Positions 28,685 through 37,794 of a stretch of DNA of 64,000 nucleotides are shown piece by piece. Each line of letters begins with the position of its first letter. Position 1 is the stretch's first letter. Under the pieces are notes generated by a model. That model worked only from the letters and a program-made list of their open reading frames with translations. It had not been told where the DNA came from and ran no database searches. A program made the position numbers and the translations under genes. This DNA is from an uncultured Neomegalonema sp. (lineage in GTDB: Bacteria; Pseudomonadota; Alphaproteobacteria; Rhodobacterales; Rhodobacteraceae): positions 53,730 through 117,729 of the forward strand of contig CALKBI010000005.1 in the NCBI GenBank assembly GCA_937990185.1. Direction: 5' to 3'.

Positions 28685-29587
28685 ATGACTCTTCCGATCA
28701 TCCATCATCCTGAATACATGGCGAACCTAAACCCGACGCATCGATTTCCGATGTCGAAATACGGCTATCTGCGCGAAGCATTAATCGAAAGAAAGTTGTT
28801 GGTCGACGACCCGGCTCTTAATCCCGAGCCAGCCAATGCAGAGATGCTCATACAGGCTCATGATCCGGCCTATGTCGCCCGTGCCCTTAACGAGTCCCTC
28901 ACAAATGAAGAAATAAAGCGTATTGGATTACCTCAAACCGAACAGATTATCCGTCGCGCGAGGTTTGCAGCCGCCGGTACGTTGCTCGCAGCGCATCACG
29001 CACTCGAATCCGGCATCGCTTGCAATGCAGCGGGCGGAAGCCATCATGCGCGGTTTGAACATGGCGCAGGATATTGCGTCTTTAATGACGTCGCTGTTGC
29101 TGTTCGCGCTTTACAAGCTGAAAGCGCCGCAAACCGTATTCTAATCATTGATTGCGATGTTCACCAAGGGGACGGAACTGCAGCAATTTTCACCGCAGAC
29201 CGTAATGTTTTGACGGTATCGCTTCATGCAGAAAAGAACTTTCCTTTTCGGAAAGTCGCGAGCGATTTGGACGTGCCTTTGGAAGATGGCATGGGAGATG
29301 AGGCTTATCTGATCGCTCTACATCGCGCATTGTCTCAGGCCAGTCTCGCAGGCCCGTTTGATTTGATATTCTATAACGCCGGTGTGGATGTCCATGAAAG
29401 TGACCGTCTGGGCCGATTGTCACTAACAGATGGCGGTATTCGCGCCAGAGATGCAGCAGTATTCGATTGGGCAAAAACGCGAAACGAGCCTATCGCCTCT
29501 GTCCTTGGCGGCGGGTATGGGAGTGATCCAAGTACCATTGCACAACGACACGTCATCATGTTTGAGGAAGCTGCGAAACGCATCTAA
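28685..29587 (+). CDS. Histone-deacetylase-family amidohydrolase
   Basis: About 300 residues. The zinc hydrolase motifs of the HDAC/acetylpolyamine amidohydrolase fold are all present: GGSHHARFEHGAGYCVFND (catalytic His pair), IIDCDVHQGDGTA (Asp/His ligands), FYNAGVDVHESDRLGRL and VLGGGYG near the end. Bacterial members remove acyl groups from polyamines, lysine side chains or other small amides. The start at 28685 has GAGGTGG 5 nt upstream; an upstream in-frame Met has no such site. It may be transcribed alone; it is not obviously part of the preceding exosortase operon. Confidence 0.9.
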   Translation: MTLPIIHHPEYMANLNPTHRFPMSKYGYLREALIERKLLVDDPALNPEPANAEMLIQAHDPAYVARALNESLTNEEIKRIGLPQTEQIIRRARFAAAGTLLAAHHALESGIACNAAGGSHHARFEHGAGYCVFNDVAVAVRALQAESAANRILIIDCDVHQGDGTAAIFTADRNVLTVSLHAEKNFPFRKVASDLDVPLEDGMGDEAYLIALHRALSQASLAGPFDLIFYNAGVDVHESDRLGRLSLTDGGIRARDAAVFDWAKTRNEPIASVLGGGYGSDPSTIAQRHVIMFEEAAKRI

Positions 29588-29616
29588 AGCGGAATCTTCA
29601 TATCGAAAGACGTCCA

Positions 29617-29883
29617 CTATATGCGTCCTTCGGCAGCCAATTCAACGTAGAGCGCGTCAGAGGACTCCCAATCTCCACTCTCTAACGCATAGATATAGGC
29701 ATGGGTCAGGTGGAACGATTTTTGGCGAGCATCATCTTTCCAAAACCGCACCGCAAGCTTGTGAAGCCCCATCATTCCCGGTGCATCGCCAGTTCCATGT
29801 GTGTCCCGAAGCGCTTGGTCGAGCGCAATTTCTGCAGCCTCTCGGTCCGTTTCAATAAGGCCACTCAATTCCTCAAAAGTCAT
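29617..29883 (-). CDS. Conserved small hypothetical protein (88 aa)
   Basis: 88 residues, soluble, mostly helical, with MTFEELSGLIETDREAAEIALDQAL at the N-terminus and a LHKLAVRFWKDDARQKSFHLTHAYIYALESGD core ending DALYVELAAEGRI. The pattern (paired helices, alternating charge) suggests a small TPR-like fold. No named family recognised. It is convergent with the HDAC-like gene and upstream of the fabI 3' end on the other side. Confidence 0.7.
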   Translation of the reverse strand: MTFEELSGLIETDREAAEIALDQALRDTHGTGDAPGMMGLHKLAVRFWKDDARQKSFHLTHAYIYALESGDWESSDALYVELAAEGRI

Positions 29884-29974
29884 TGGGATGCCTTACATAT
29901 CTAGCGGCACAGATATCGCGTCGAGAGTGGCGCGATACCTTAAGCTTGATAATCAACCAACAACGCAAACCGTC

Positions 29975-30787
29975 TTAGCTGACGCTAATGTCCGGTGCAT
30001 CTTCGGCTTTCATACCGACAACATGATAGCCGCAATCGACGTGATGCGTTTCGCCAGTCACACCAGAGCTAAGATCGCTGACAAGGTAAAAACCAGCACG
30101 TCCAACATCATCTTGCGATACGTTCCGGCGTAATGGCGAATTGTACTCATTCCATTTCAGAATGTAGCGAAAATCTCCAATACCCGAAGCCGCCAATGTC
30201 TTCATTGGACCGGCAGAGAGAGCGTTAACCCGTATGCCTTTTGGACCAAGGTCCATCGCCATATACCGCACACTTGCTTCAAGCGCCGCTTTTGCAACGC
30301 CCATGACGTTGTAATGCGGCATGACCCGCTCTGCTCCGTAATACGTGAGCGTCAGCATTGATCCACCATCGGTCATCAGCTTTTCGGCACGCTGCGCGAT
30401 GGCCGTAAACGAGTAGCAAGAGATATTCATCGTCCGGTCGAAGTTTTCCATGCTGGTATCAACGTACCGACCTTTGAGTTCCGCTTTATCTGAAAACGCG
30501 ATTGCATGAATGACAAAATCCAGTTTGCCCCAGTCGCTTTCAAGGCGTTCAAAGACAGCATCGACCGAGGCCATGTCTGTCACATCGCATGGCAGCACCA
30601 TTGACGAACCGACGCTTGCCGCGAGTGGCTCAACGCGCTTTTTCAGGGCATCCCCTTGAAACGTAAAGGCCATTTCAGCGCCGTGCTCAGCACATTGTTT
30701 TGCAATAGCCCATGCAATTGAGCGGTCGTTAGCGACCCCCATGACAAGGCCACGTTTGCCGGAAAGGATGGGTTTTGGTCCGCTCAT
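29975..30787 (-). CDS. fabI: Enoyl-[acyl-carrier-protein] reductase (NADH) FabI
   Basis: 270 residues. The SDR-like fold has GLVMGVANDRSIAWAIAK at the N-terminus (the FabI version of the Rossmann glycine motif). The catalytic pair is Tyr and Lys in TYYGAERVMPHYNVMGVAKAAL (Y-x6-K spacing). The C-terminal GVTGETHHVDCGYHVVGM is diagnostic. It reduces enoyl-ACP in the last step of each fatty-acid elongation round and is the classical triclosan target. It is preceded on the same strand by the Sel1-repeat gene, with a hairpin between. Confidence 0.97.
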   Translation of the reverse strand: MSGPKPILSGKRGLVMGVANDRSIAWAIAKQCAEHGAEMAFTFQGDALKKRVEPLAASVGSSMVLPCDVTDMASVDAVFERLESDWGKLDFVIHAIAFSDKAELKGRYVDTSMENFDRTMNISCYSFTAIAQRAEKLMTDGGSMLTLTYYGAERVMPHYNVMGVAKAALEASVRYMAMDLGPKGIRVNALSAGPMKTLAASGIGDFRYILKWNEYNSPLRRNVSQDDVGRAGFYLVSDLSSGVTGETHHVDCGYHVVGMKAEDAPDISVS

Positions 30788-30848
30788 TATGACGCCTGAG
30801 TTAGGCCCAACCGCCTAGATCGGCGTTGCGGGCTGGATGAAACGAAAT

Positions 30849-30874
30849 ACGGCGCAAGGTCTCCCCTGCGCCGT
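30849..30874 (-). terminator. Terminator-like hairpin between the Sel1 gene and fabI
   Basis: 8-bp perfect stem (30867-30874 with 30849-30856), 10-nt loop, followed on the minus strand by ATTTCGTTTC. It lies about 27 nt after the Sel1 gene stop. Confidence 0.55.
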
Positions 30875-30900
30875 GCATCGTACACATTGCGATTAAAGGG

Positions 30901-32232
30901 TCAACGCGCCCTACCACTCTCAGCATGTCTTTGTTCGGCAATGCTAATCTCTTCCGGCGAAAGACGTGCCGCAAGGTTAGCCAGTGCAGTTGCTGCGCGT
31001 TCGCTTCCCGCTGCCGCTGCACTGCGCCACAGGCTGTAAGCTTCAGAGCGGTTCAATACCACGCCTTCACCGCGATTATAAAGGCGACCCATCCAAAACT
31101 GTGCTGCCGGCATCCCCGCATTTGACAAAGGCATCAGAAGCTCAGTTGCTTCATCAAAGCTACCGTTACGATAAGCTGTTTCAGCCATTTTTATGCGCGC
31201 GATGGGATCGCTTGGCGCACGGCGGGTCGATGTTGCAATACTAGAAGCAACAGGCTTGCGAATGACCGGTGGAGCCGGTGGAGGTGGAGCGTAAGTGATT
31301 TTGACGTCATCAGGAATATTGATAACTGAGGGTTCGTTCCCCTTAGGCGCGCCAGCGACCTTTTGCCCTGGCTTGCGTGTCGGTGTCCGAGTGACGTTGA
31401 TAATTGGACGGTTAGTTTTAGCTCCGCTCTCTTCTGCCACAGAGGTGTAACTGGGCGTTGCCTCTTCACCGTCTTCTTTGAGTTTTTCAAACTCAAGAGG
31501 AGCTGAAGAGTCTGAATCTGCGGCGTCGACTTTTTTGATCGAAAGTATGGGACTAGTAGCAGCTTTTTTCTTTTCAGCTTCCGCTTCTGCTAGTTTTGAA
31601 GCTTTTTCTTCGGCTTCAGCCTTTGCTGCGGCTGCAGCTTTCTCTGCTGCCTCAGCTTCTGCCTGTGCCGTTTCGGGATTTTGTTCCACGCTGGCTTCTA
31701 GTGCTTCGAGGCGCGCGACTGCACGTTTTTGTCCCTTACCCGCAGCAAGTCGATACAAATCGGCGGCGAATTCCTGATCTTGATCAACACCGATGCCTTT
31801 TTCATACATCAGGCCAAGATTATACTGCGCTAGCGCATTCCCTTGATCTGCGGCTTTTGCAAACCATGTCGCCGCTGTTTCAGGGCTGCGATCAACCCCT
31901 TTACCGGTCAAGAGCTGAAAGGCAACATTGACCTGTGCTTCGGGCGACCCGCGCTCAGCGGCCTTATCATAAAGCTCGAACGCTTTCGTGTCGTCTTGCT
32001 GCACGCCTAGCCCAAGCCGATAGACCTGCGCCAACATATTGAGCGCATTGACATTCCCCTTCTCAGCAAGGGGTTCCCATGTCTTGATGGCTTCGTCGTA
32101 CTTACCGATCTCATAAGCGGCAATACCGGCTTGGAAACCTTCGGAGTCTTGTGCAAGTGCAGGGGTAACGGCGAATGTTAGGCCGCCAATAAGCGCAGCT
32201 GCCGCAGTGAAATTCTGAAGGCGAGGACGCAT
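30901..32232 (-). CDS. Secreted Sel1-like/TPR repeat protein
   Basis: 443 residues. The signal peptide ends ALA (about residue 27). The N-terminal half carries Sel1 repeats (YEIGKYDEAIKTWEPLAEKGN, then LAQVYRLGLGVQQD, GSPEAQVNVAFQLLTGKGV, GNALAQYNLGLMYEKGIGV). A long Ala/Glu/Lys helix (about residues 185-225) follows. A Pro-rich disordered linker with a run of Pro precedes two more Sel1 repeats (NAGMPAAQFWMGRLYNRGEGV and the next). Sel1 proteins scaffold envelope complexes; the Ala/Glu/Lys segment is like TolA or peptidoglycan-spanning proteins. No operon partner is evident. Confidence 0.85.
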   Translation of the reverse strand: MRPRLQNFTAAAALIGGLTFAVTPALAQDSEGFQAGIAAYEIGKYDEAIKTWEPLAEKGNVNALNMLAQVYRLGLGVQQDDTKAFELYDKAAERGSPEAQVNVAFQLLTGKGVDRSPETAATWFAKAADQGNALAQYNLGLMYEKGIGVDQDQEFAADLYRLAAGKGQKRAVARLEALEASVEQNPETAQAEAEAAEKAAAAAKAEAEEKASKLAEAEAEKKKAATSPILSIKKVDAADSDSSAPLEFEKLKEDGEEATPSYTSVAEESGAKTNRPIINVTRTPTRKPGQKVAGAPKGNEPSVINIPDDVKITYAPPPPAPPVIRKPVASSIATSTRRAPSDPIARIKMAETAYRNGSFDEATELLMPLSNAGMPAAQFWMGRLYNRGEGVVLNRSEAYSLWRSAAAAGSERAATALANLAARLSPEEISIAEQRHAESGRAR

Positions 32233-32319
32233 GATGCCACCTTGTCGTTAAATCATTAAATTGCGTTAACAAAATAATAAAGCAAGACAAAGGCCAGAAC
32301 CAAGGAGGGTCACGGATAT

Positions 32320-32361
32320 AAATACAAAAAAGACGGCATCAAGACGCCGCCTTTGTATTTT
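32320..32361 (-). terminator. Terminator of the glycine-zipper lipoprotein gene
   Basis: On the minus strand AAATACAAA...TTTGTATTT encloses a GC-rich 6-bp stem (one G-T pair) followed directly by six T. It lies about 85 nt after the stop. The symmetry would also allow termination from the other side. Confidence 0.65.
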
Positions 32362-32444
32362 ATCAGCTTTCTAGGGCGTCGCTATGACCTGTGTAGATCA
32401 TATATCATGCCATATCAGCTTGGTATTCGGACGGTCTATTGCCG

Positions 32445-33095
32445 TTAGGAAACAATTTTCCAGCTACCATCCGGTTGGCGACAGGCTGTACCTTTCGCTG
32501 TTTCAATTTGATCCGCGATAACAATTGTTTGCTTGTATTCACGGCAACTCTGGGTTGATGTCGCTGGCTGCGGATTAAACGCTGGCTGAGCGCTATACGT
32601 TGAGTCGACATAGGCAGGTTGTTGGTTATACGTCGGTTGCGTATATGTAGGTTGAGTATAGGCCGGTTGTTGATTGAAAGTCTGCTGCGTCGAGACTGGC
32701 GTATACGAGTATATTGGTGTCGTCGGTACAATCTCTCCTCGAACGCCCGTTTGAGGATTTTCCCAACGCACAGGTTGGTTCGGTGGCGCAGTTTCAAGAG
32801 CGCGCTGGGTCGTTTGTTGTGCAATCAACTGGTCTTGTTGCGTCAATCGATTACCAATGGTCGCACCAACAGCGCCACCAAGAATTGTTCCAGCGATAAT
32901 CGCTACTGTACGTCCACGGCCATCGCCGACTTGTGTTCCGGCCAGGCCACCGGCAACAGCACCAAGCAGGCCGCCAACTGCGGTTCCAGCTTGTTGATTT
33001 CCAATTTGGCCACCGTTGCCATCAGCACAACCAGCAAGACCAACTGCCAAAATTGAGGCAGATAAGGTGGCTTTCTTCAATCCAAACGTCATCAT
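32445..33095 (-). CDS. Glycine-zipper outer-membrane lipoprotein, 17-kDa antigen-like
   Basis: 216 residues. The lipoprotein signal has the lipobox VGLAGC (Cys about 22). The glycine-zipper 2TM domain is AGTAVGGLLGAVAGGLAGTQVGDGRGR and IIAGTILGGAVGATIGNRL (about residues 35-83). The C-terminal CREYKQTIVIADQIETAKGTACRQPDGSWKIV matches the rickettsial 17-kDa surface antigen ending. Unusually, a Q/P/Y/T repeat segment (YTQPTYTQPTYNQQPAY, about residues 125-175) is inserted between the two. It is probably an outer-membrane lipoprotein that stabilises the envelope. GGAG lies 7 nt before the first ATG. Confidence 0.85.
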   Translation of the reverse strand: MMTFGLKKATLSASILAVGLAGCADGNGGQIGNQQAGTAVGGLLGAVAGGLAGTQVGDGRGRTVAIIAGTILGGAVGATIGNRLTQQDQLIAQQTTQRALETAPPNQPVRWENPQTGVRGEIVPTTPIYSYTPVSTQQTFNQQPAYTQPTYTQPTYNQQPAYVDSTYSAQPAFNPQPATSTQSCREYKQTIVIADQIETAKGTACRQPDGSWKIVS

Positions 33096-33205
33096 AATGT
33101 CACTCCAAGGTAATGAGATGTTCTATCGTGTTTTTTGCTCGACCAGTCGCAGTACATATCGAGCATTTGAGGTGCGAATAGGGCGTGCACAAAGGAATCT
33201 GCCGA

Positions 33206-33850
33206 ATGACCGAAAATATTCTCCAAGATGCACAAGAGCGCCATGAAGCGCGTAACGGATTGTTCTCAGGCGACAATCCATATGATCTTGCGAGCAAATG
33301 GCTTAAGGAAGCGTGGAAATCGGAGCCAAATGATGCAAATGCAATGGCATTAGCCACGTCAAATGCCTCAGGGTTGCCGAATGCCCGAATGGTTCTCCTC
33401 AAAGAGATCGAACAAGGTGGGTTCGTCTTTTATACAAACGCCGAAAGTGCCAAAGGCGAAGAACTTAGCGGAAATATGCAGGCCGCTTTTGTTCTTCATT
33501 GGAAGACCCTTGGCCGCCAAGTCAGAGCGCGTGGCCCAGTCGAGGCCGTCTCTGCCGAACAATCCGATGCCTATTTTCATTCACGTCATCCACAAAGCCG
33601 CGCCGGGGCCGTCGCTTCCCAGCAATCACGCCCGCTGAATGCGAGAGAGACACTGGTTACGGCTACGGCGGCCATTCGCGAACAACATGGTGATGATCAT
33701 ATTCCGCGCCCTGCTCACTGGCATGGTTACCGGATTCGTCCTGTTGAGATCGAATTTTGGGCAGATGGGGCGCACCGCTTACATGACCGATTCCGTTGGA
33801 CTCGAGATACGTTAGACGGACCTTGGACGATCATGCGCCTTAATCCGTAA
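33206..33850 (+). CDS. pdxH: Pyridoxamine 5'-phosphate oxidase
   Basis: 214 residues. FMN split-barrel enzyme forming pyridoxal 5'-phosphate. Features: NAMALATSNASGLPNARMVLLKEI, GGFVFYTNAESAKGEEL, WKTLGRQVRARGPVE, SRHPQSRAGAVASQQS and the C-terminal WHGYRIRPVEIEFWADGAHRLHDRF with the RLHDR motif. The start at 33206 has AAAGGA 9 nt upstream; a GTG 21 bp earlier is less likely. Its 3' end overlaps the convergent renalase-like gene by 11 bp. Confidence 0.96.
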   Translation: MTENILQDAQERHEARNGLFSGDNPYDLASKWLKEAWKSEPNDANAMALATSNASGLPNARMVLLKEIEQGGFVFYTNAESAKGEELSGNMQAAFVLHWKTLGRQVRARGPVEAVSAEQSDAYFHSRHPQSRAGAVASQQSRPLNARETLVTATAAIREQHGDDHIPRPAHWHGYRIRPVEIEFWADGAHRLHDRFRWTRDTLDGPWTIMRLNP

Positions 33851-34745
33851 AGGATAAAGGCGCAGATTTAAGAAGCGCGGATGCCATTGCCAGTCCGCTC
33901 TCCCATGCATCTTCAACACGTGCGCCCAGACACCAATCACCGCCGACCAATAAGGTCTGGTCGGATGAGCGTATATAGGGTTGCCCCAACGGTGTTGTCG
34001 TCAAGGCATAACGCCAACGATGGGCGGCGGCATAGGTAATCTCTGGCATACCCCCGCGCATGGAATGCAAGAGGTCGATAAGATGCTTCTTCGCAGTGTC
34101 TTTATCGATCTCAAGATGGGCTTCGCTCCAATCCGCAGACGCATGGACGACCCAGCACTCTTGTTCTGCATCCCGTTCAGGCTTTGATGAGTTTTTCGCA
34201 ATCCATGCAATACCAGTCTCCCGGAAGCGCGACATTTCCTGCCAATCGGGAGGCCCAGCGAAGGCGATCATTAATGTCCAGCATGGCGCAACCGATACGT
34301 CGGTCAGAACGGTTGTTAATTCAGGGAACAACGTGCGGGCCTGAGTGACAGGAACTGTCGATATGACGTGATCAAAATGCTCCTCGCCGATCTTCCAACC
34401 TGTACTTGCTCTCTGGGGAGAAACTTTCTCGCCAAGCCGAATATCCAACCCTTCAGTCATCGGCTTAATCAATGCGTTCATTGCAGGTGCGCCAACGAAC
34501 CACTCACCCGCACCCTTGGGCCGCCATGGCTCGGCATGTTGATCGAGATACTGACGAAACTCATCGCTCCGAGCCGTTACAAATTGCGCTCCATGATCAA
34601 ACCGGAGCGAGTCTACTCTACGCGTTGCGAGGCGTCCCCCGAGACCACGACTTTTCTCAAAGATCATGGGATTTATGCCATGATCCGCAAGCTTTCGCGC
34701 ACAGGTTATCCCTGCCATTCCGGCCCCGATGATTGCGACGCTCAT
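33840..34745 (-). CDS. Renalase-like FAD-dependent amine oxidase
   Basis: 301 residues. N-terminal FAD Rossmann motif VAIIGAGMAGITCARKLADHG, then the GRLATRRVDSLRFDHGAQFVTAR block of renalase-type flavoproteins. The C-terminal LLVGGDWCLGARVEDAWESGLAMA is the second FAD-binding element. Bacterial renalase oxidises off-pathway dihydro-NAD(P) isomers back to NAD(P). It starts 14 bp after the glpK stop on the same strand, so it may be read as the last gene of the glpR-glpD-glpK unit. Confidence 0.85.
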   Translation of the reverse strand: MSVAIIGAGMAGITCARKLADHGINPMIFEKSRGLGGRLATRRVDSLRFDHGAQFVTARSDEFRQYLDQHAEPWRPKGAGEWFVGAPAMNALIKPMTEGLDIRLGEKVSPQRASTGWKIGEEHFDHVISTVPVTQARTLFPELTTVLTDVSVAPCWTLMIAFAGPPDWQEMSRFRETGIAWIAKNSSKPERDAEQECWVVHASADWSEAHLEIDKDTAKKHLIDLLHSMRGGMPEITYAAAHRWRYALTTTPLGQPYIRSSDQTLLVGGDWCLGARVEDAWESGLAMASALLKSAPLSFTD

Positions 34746-34759
34746 GATTTATCCTTAAA

Positions 34760-36223
34760 TTACACCGACAGCGTTCGCCTCACCGCGTCCTGCCATCTGG
34801 TATATTTGGCCTCGCGTGTTGCATCGTCCATCATCGGCGTGAATTGACGATCAAGCGCCCAAGTCTCAGCAAAACCAGCCTGATCCGGATAGATATCGGC
34901 TTTCATACCCGCCAGCCATGCCGCACCGAGCGCGGTCGTCTCTAAGGTTTTCGGCCTGTCGACTGGGGCGCCGAGAATGTCGCTGAGAAACTGCATCGTC
35001 CAGTTCGATGCAGTCATCCCACCATCTACGCGCAGAACCGTTTCGCTGCTTCCAGCATAATCTTTGTGCATCGCTTCCAGTAAGTCACGGGTCTGAAAGC
35101 CAACACTTTCAAGGGCCGCTTTTGCCATCTCGGCCCGTCCGGTTCCTCGTGTAATGCCAAAAATGGCCCCGCGACATTCGCTGTCCCAATAGGGCGCGCC
35201 GAGGCCGGTAAATGCAGGGACGAGCGTTACTTCGGCGGCTTCATCCGCTTCACTGGCAAGGTCTTGGGTCTGCGTCGCATCCCCGATAATTTTTAATCCG
35301 TCCCGCAACCATTGCACGACCGCCCCGGCAATAAAAATCGACCCTTCAAGAGCATATGTCGGTTTACCGTTAATCTGGTAAGCAATCGTCGTCAGCAATC
35401 TGTTTTTCGAAAATGATGGCGTATCGCCCGTATTCAAAAGCGCAAAACAGCCGGTCCCATATGTCGATTTCATCATACCGGGCTTAAAGCACGCTTGGCC
35501 GACTGTAGCGGCTTGTTGATCCCCAGCGACACCGAGGATCGGTATGCTTCCTCCAAATAACTCCGTTGCGCCGAATTCAGCAGCACTGTCACGGACTTCC
35601 GGCATCATTGCCACAGGAACGTTGATGAGTTTCAATAACTCCTCATCCCATTGCCCATCGCGGATATTATAAAGCATTGTGCGGGCCGCATTGGTTGCGT
35701 CGGTAACATGAGACTTCCCACCTGTCAGACGCCAGATCAGAAAACTGTCTATCGTCCCAAAGAGAAGGTCACCTGCCTCAGCCTTCGCGCGCGCACCGGA
35801 TACACTATCCAGAATCCATGACATTTTAGTCCCCGAAAAATACGGGTCGAGCAACAGGCCGGTCTTTTCGGAAACCATCGCCTCATTGCCATCCGCTTTT
35901 AGCTGCGCGCATATCTCCGCAGTACGGCGATCCTGCCAAACAATCGCATTGTGAATGGGCTTGCCGGTATTCCGGTCCCAAACAACTGTTGTCTCTCGTT
36001 GGTTAGTAATTCCAATGGCTGCGATAGATGCGCCTTCGGCAGCTTTTTTTGCGGTCGAAAGCGTTGTATTCCAGATATCCTCAGGATCATGTTCAACCCA
36101 TCCTGATGCCGGAAAATGCTGGGCAAATTCTTCCTGCGCGGTCTTCACCACACGCATGTCGGCATCAAAAAGGATCGCGCGCGAAGATGTGGTTCCCTGA
36201 TCAATGGCAAGGATGTGGGTCAT
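34760..36223 (-). CDS. glpK: Glycerol kinase
   Basis: 487 residues. FGGY kinase: [13 protein letters not shown] at the N-terminus, [31 protein letters not shown] (about residues 70-100), [46 protein letters not shown] and [19 protein letters not shown]. It phosphorylates glycerol to glycerol-3-phosphate, the substrate of GlpD encoded just upstream. It lies downstream of glpR and glpD and opposite the glycerol ABC importer genes. Confidence 0.97.
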   Translation of the reverse strand: MTHILAIDQGTTSSRAILFDADMRVVKTAQEEFAQHFPASGWVEHDPEDIWNTTLSTAKKAAEGASIAAIGITNQRETTVVWDRNTGKPIHNAIVWQDRRTAEICAQLKADGNEAMVSEKTGLLLDPYFSGTKMSWILDSVSGARAKAEAGDLLFGTIDSFLIWRLTGGKSHVTDATNAARTMLYNIRDGQWDEELLKLINVPVAMMPEVRDSAAEFGATELFGGSIPILGVAGDQQAATVGQACFKPGMMKSTYGTGCFALLNTGDTPSFSKNRLLTTIAYQINGKPTYALEGSIFIAGAVVQWLRDGLKIIGDATQTQDLASEADEAAEVTLVPAFTGLGAPYWDSECRGAIFGITRGTGRAEMAKAALESVGFQTRDLLEAMHKDYAGSSETVLRVDGGMTASNWTMQFLSDILGAPVDRPKTLETTALGAAWLAGMKADIYPDQAGFAETWALDRQFTPMMDDATREAKYTRWQDAVRRTLSV

Positions 36224-36282
36224 GGCAAAGGCTCCGGCTTACTGATCGTCAATCTGATATCGGCGGAACCAAATCCGTCAAG

Positions 36283-37794
36283 TCACTCTGCCGCTGTTGC
36301 TGTATCACCGCGCCGGTTCTGCATCCAAGTTTCCAGACGATCTTTATCTTCTTCGGAAACCCGTAATCCGATTTTCGAACGTCTATAGAGAACATCCTCT
36401 GCTGTACGCGCCCATTCTTTATCCATCAACCAGCGGACTTCACGCTCATAAAGATTCCAGCCAAAATGAATACCGAGGTTTTCTAGGGATGTGGCATCGC
36501 CCAACATTTTTGGTGCGTCTGTTCCATAAGCACGTACCAGCCGCAAAGCCCAAGCTGGATCAAGAAACGGATACCCACCTTGGATCACGCTTGTGAGTGT
36601 CTTCACACCATCAACGGGGAAATCTCCCCCCGGCAATGGCAGACCCGCAGTCCAAGCCGGGTCCAAATCGTCGTGGTATGGACGCAGCATCTCAACTGCT
36701 TTTTCCGCCAAACGGCGATAAGTCGTGATCTTGCCGCCAAAGATATTCAACAGAGGGGCTTGCCCCTTGTCGCCTTCGATTTTGAGAACGTAATCGCGCG
36801 TTGCATCCGTGGCAGAGGATGCGCCGTCATCGTAGAGAGGTCGCACTCCAGCATAGGTCCAAACGATATCATCATGAGTCACGGGTTTGGCGAAATACTC
36901 TGAAGCTGCTTTTAAAAGGTAATCAGCTTCTTCAGGGGTGCAGACGGCTTTGCTGGGATCTTCGGTTTGCTCTGCATCCGTGGTTCCGATCAAGGTGAAG
37001 TCGGTCTCGTACGGAATGGCAAAGACGATCCGTCCGTCTCCTTGTTGAAAGATGTACGGTTTTCCATGGGTAAAAAGCTGTTTGGTGACGATATGCGACC
37101 CACGCACAAGTCTAATCTTGTCACTCGTGTTCATCCTTAGACCATTACGGATAATATCTTCCACCCAAGGTCCACCTGCATTGACGATTGCTTTTGACTC
37201 AATCTCACGAGTCGCGCCGGTTTCTTGATCGTTGAGCGATATTTTCCAAATATCACCTTGTCGTTCTGCAGAAATCATACGGGTGCGGGTCAGAATTTCT
37301 GCACCGCGATCCGCCGCATCGCGGGCATTTAAAACGACGAGGCGTGCATCTTCTACCCAACAATCAGAATATTCATATCCGTGGGTATAGCTGTCTTTAA
37401 GAACAACGCCGGCGATGTCGCTAGTCAGATCAAGGCTTTTTGTTGCGGGCAAAATTTTTCGGCCACCGAGGTGATCATAGATAAACAATCCTAGGCGGAT
37501 GAGCCAACGCGGGCGCAGCCCTTTGTGGTGGGGTAACACGAAACGCAGCGGCCACGCGATATGCGGCATCGCTTGCAACAGCCTTTCGCGCTCAATCAAC
37601 GCCTGACGGACCAGTCGGAATTCGTAATACTCCAGATAACGCAATCCACCATGAAACAGCTTTGTTGAAGCTGAGGAGGTTGCTTGTGCAAGATCAGCCT
37701 GCTCGCACAACGCTACAGATAAACCGCGCCCCGCTGCATCACGGGCAATTCCAACGCCGTTCACGCCGCCGCCGACGATGAAAATATCATACAT
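36283..37794 (-). CDS. glpD: Aerobic glycerol-3-phosphate dehydrogenase
   Basis: 503 residues. FAD-binding YDIFIVGGGVNGVGIARDAAGRG at the start. The conserved SSASTKLFHGGLRYLEYYEFRLVRQALIERE (about residues 40-70) is diagnostic for GlpD. TDAEQ and the C-terminal DAO_C-like domain (EVRWLMDKEWARTAEDVLYRRSKIG) follow. It oxidises glycerol-3-phosphate to dihydroxyacetone phosphate at the membrane and reduces ubiquinone. The first codons overlap the end of glpR by 8 bp, indicating coupled expression. Confidence 0.96.
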   Translation of the reverse strand: MYDIFIVGGGVNGVGIARDAAGRGLSVALCEQADLAQATSSASTKLFHGGLRYLEYYEFRLVRQALIERERLLQAMPHIAWPLRFVLPHHKGLRPRWLIRLGLFIYDHLGGRKILPATKSLDLTSDIAGVVLKDSYTHGYEYSDCWVEDARLVVLNARDAADRGAEILTRTRMISAERQGDIWKISLNDQETGATREIESKAIVNAGGPWVEDIIRNGLRMNTSDKIRLVRGSHIVTKQLFTHGKPYIFQQGDGRIVFAIPYETDFTLIGTTDAEQTEDPSKAVCTPEEADYLLKAASEYFAKPVTHDDIVWTYAGVRPLYDDGASSATDATRDYVLKIEGDKGQAPLLNIFGGKITTYRRLAEKAVEMLRPYHDDLDPAWTAGLPLPGGDFPVDGVKTLTSVIQGGYPFLDPAWALRLVRAYGTDAPKMLGDATSLENLGIHFGWNLYEREVRWLMDKEWARTAEDVLYRRSKIGLRVSEEDKDRLETWMQNRRGDTATAAE

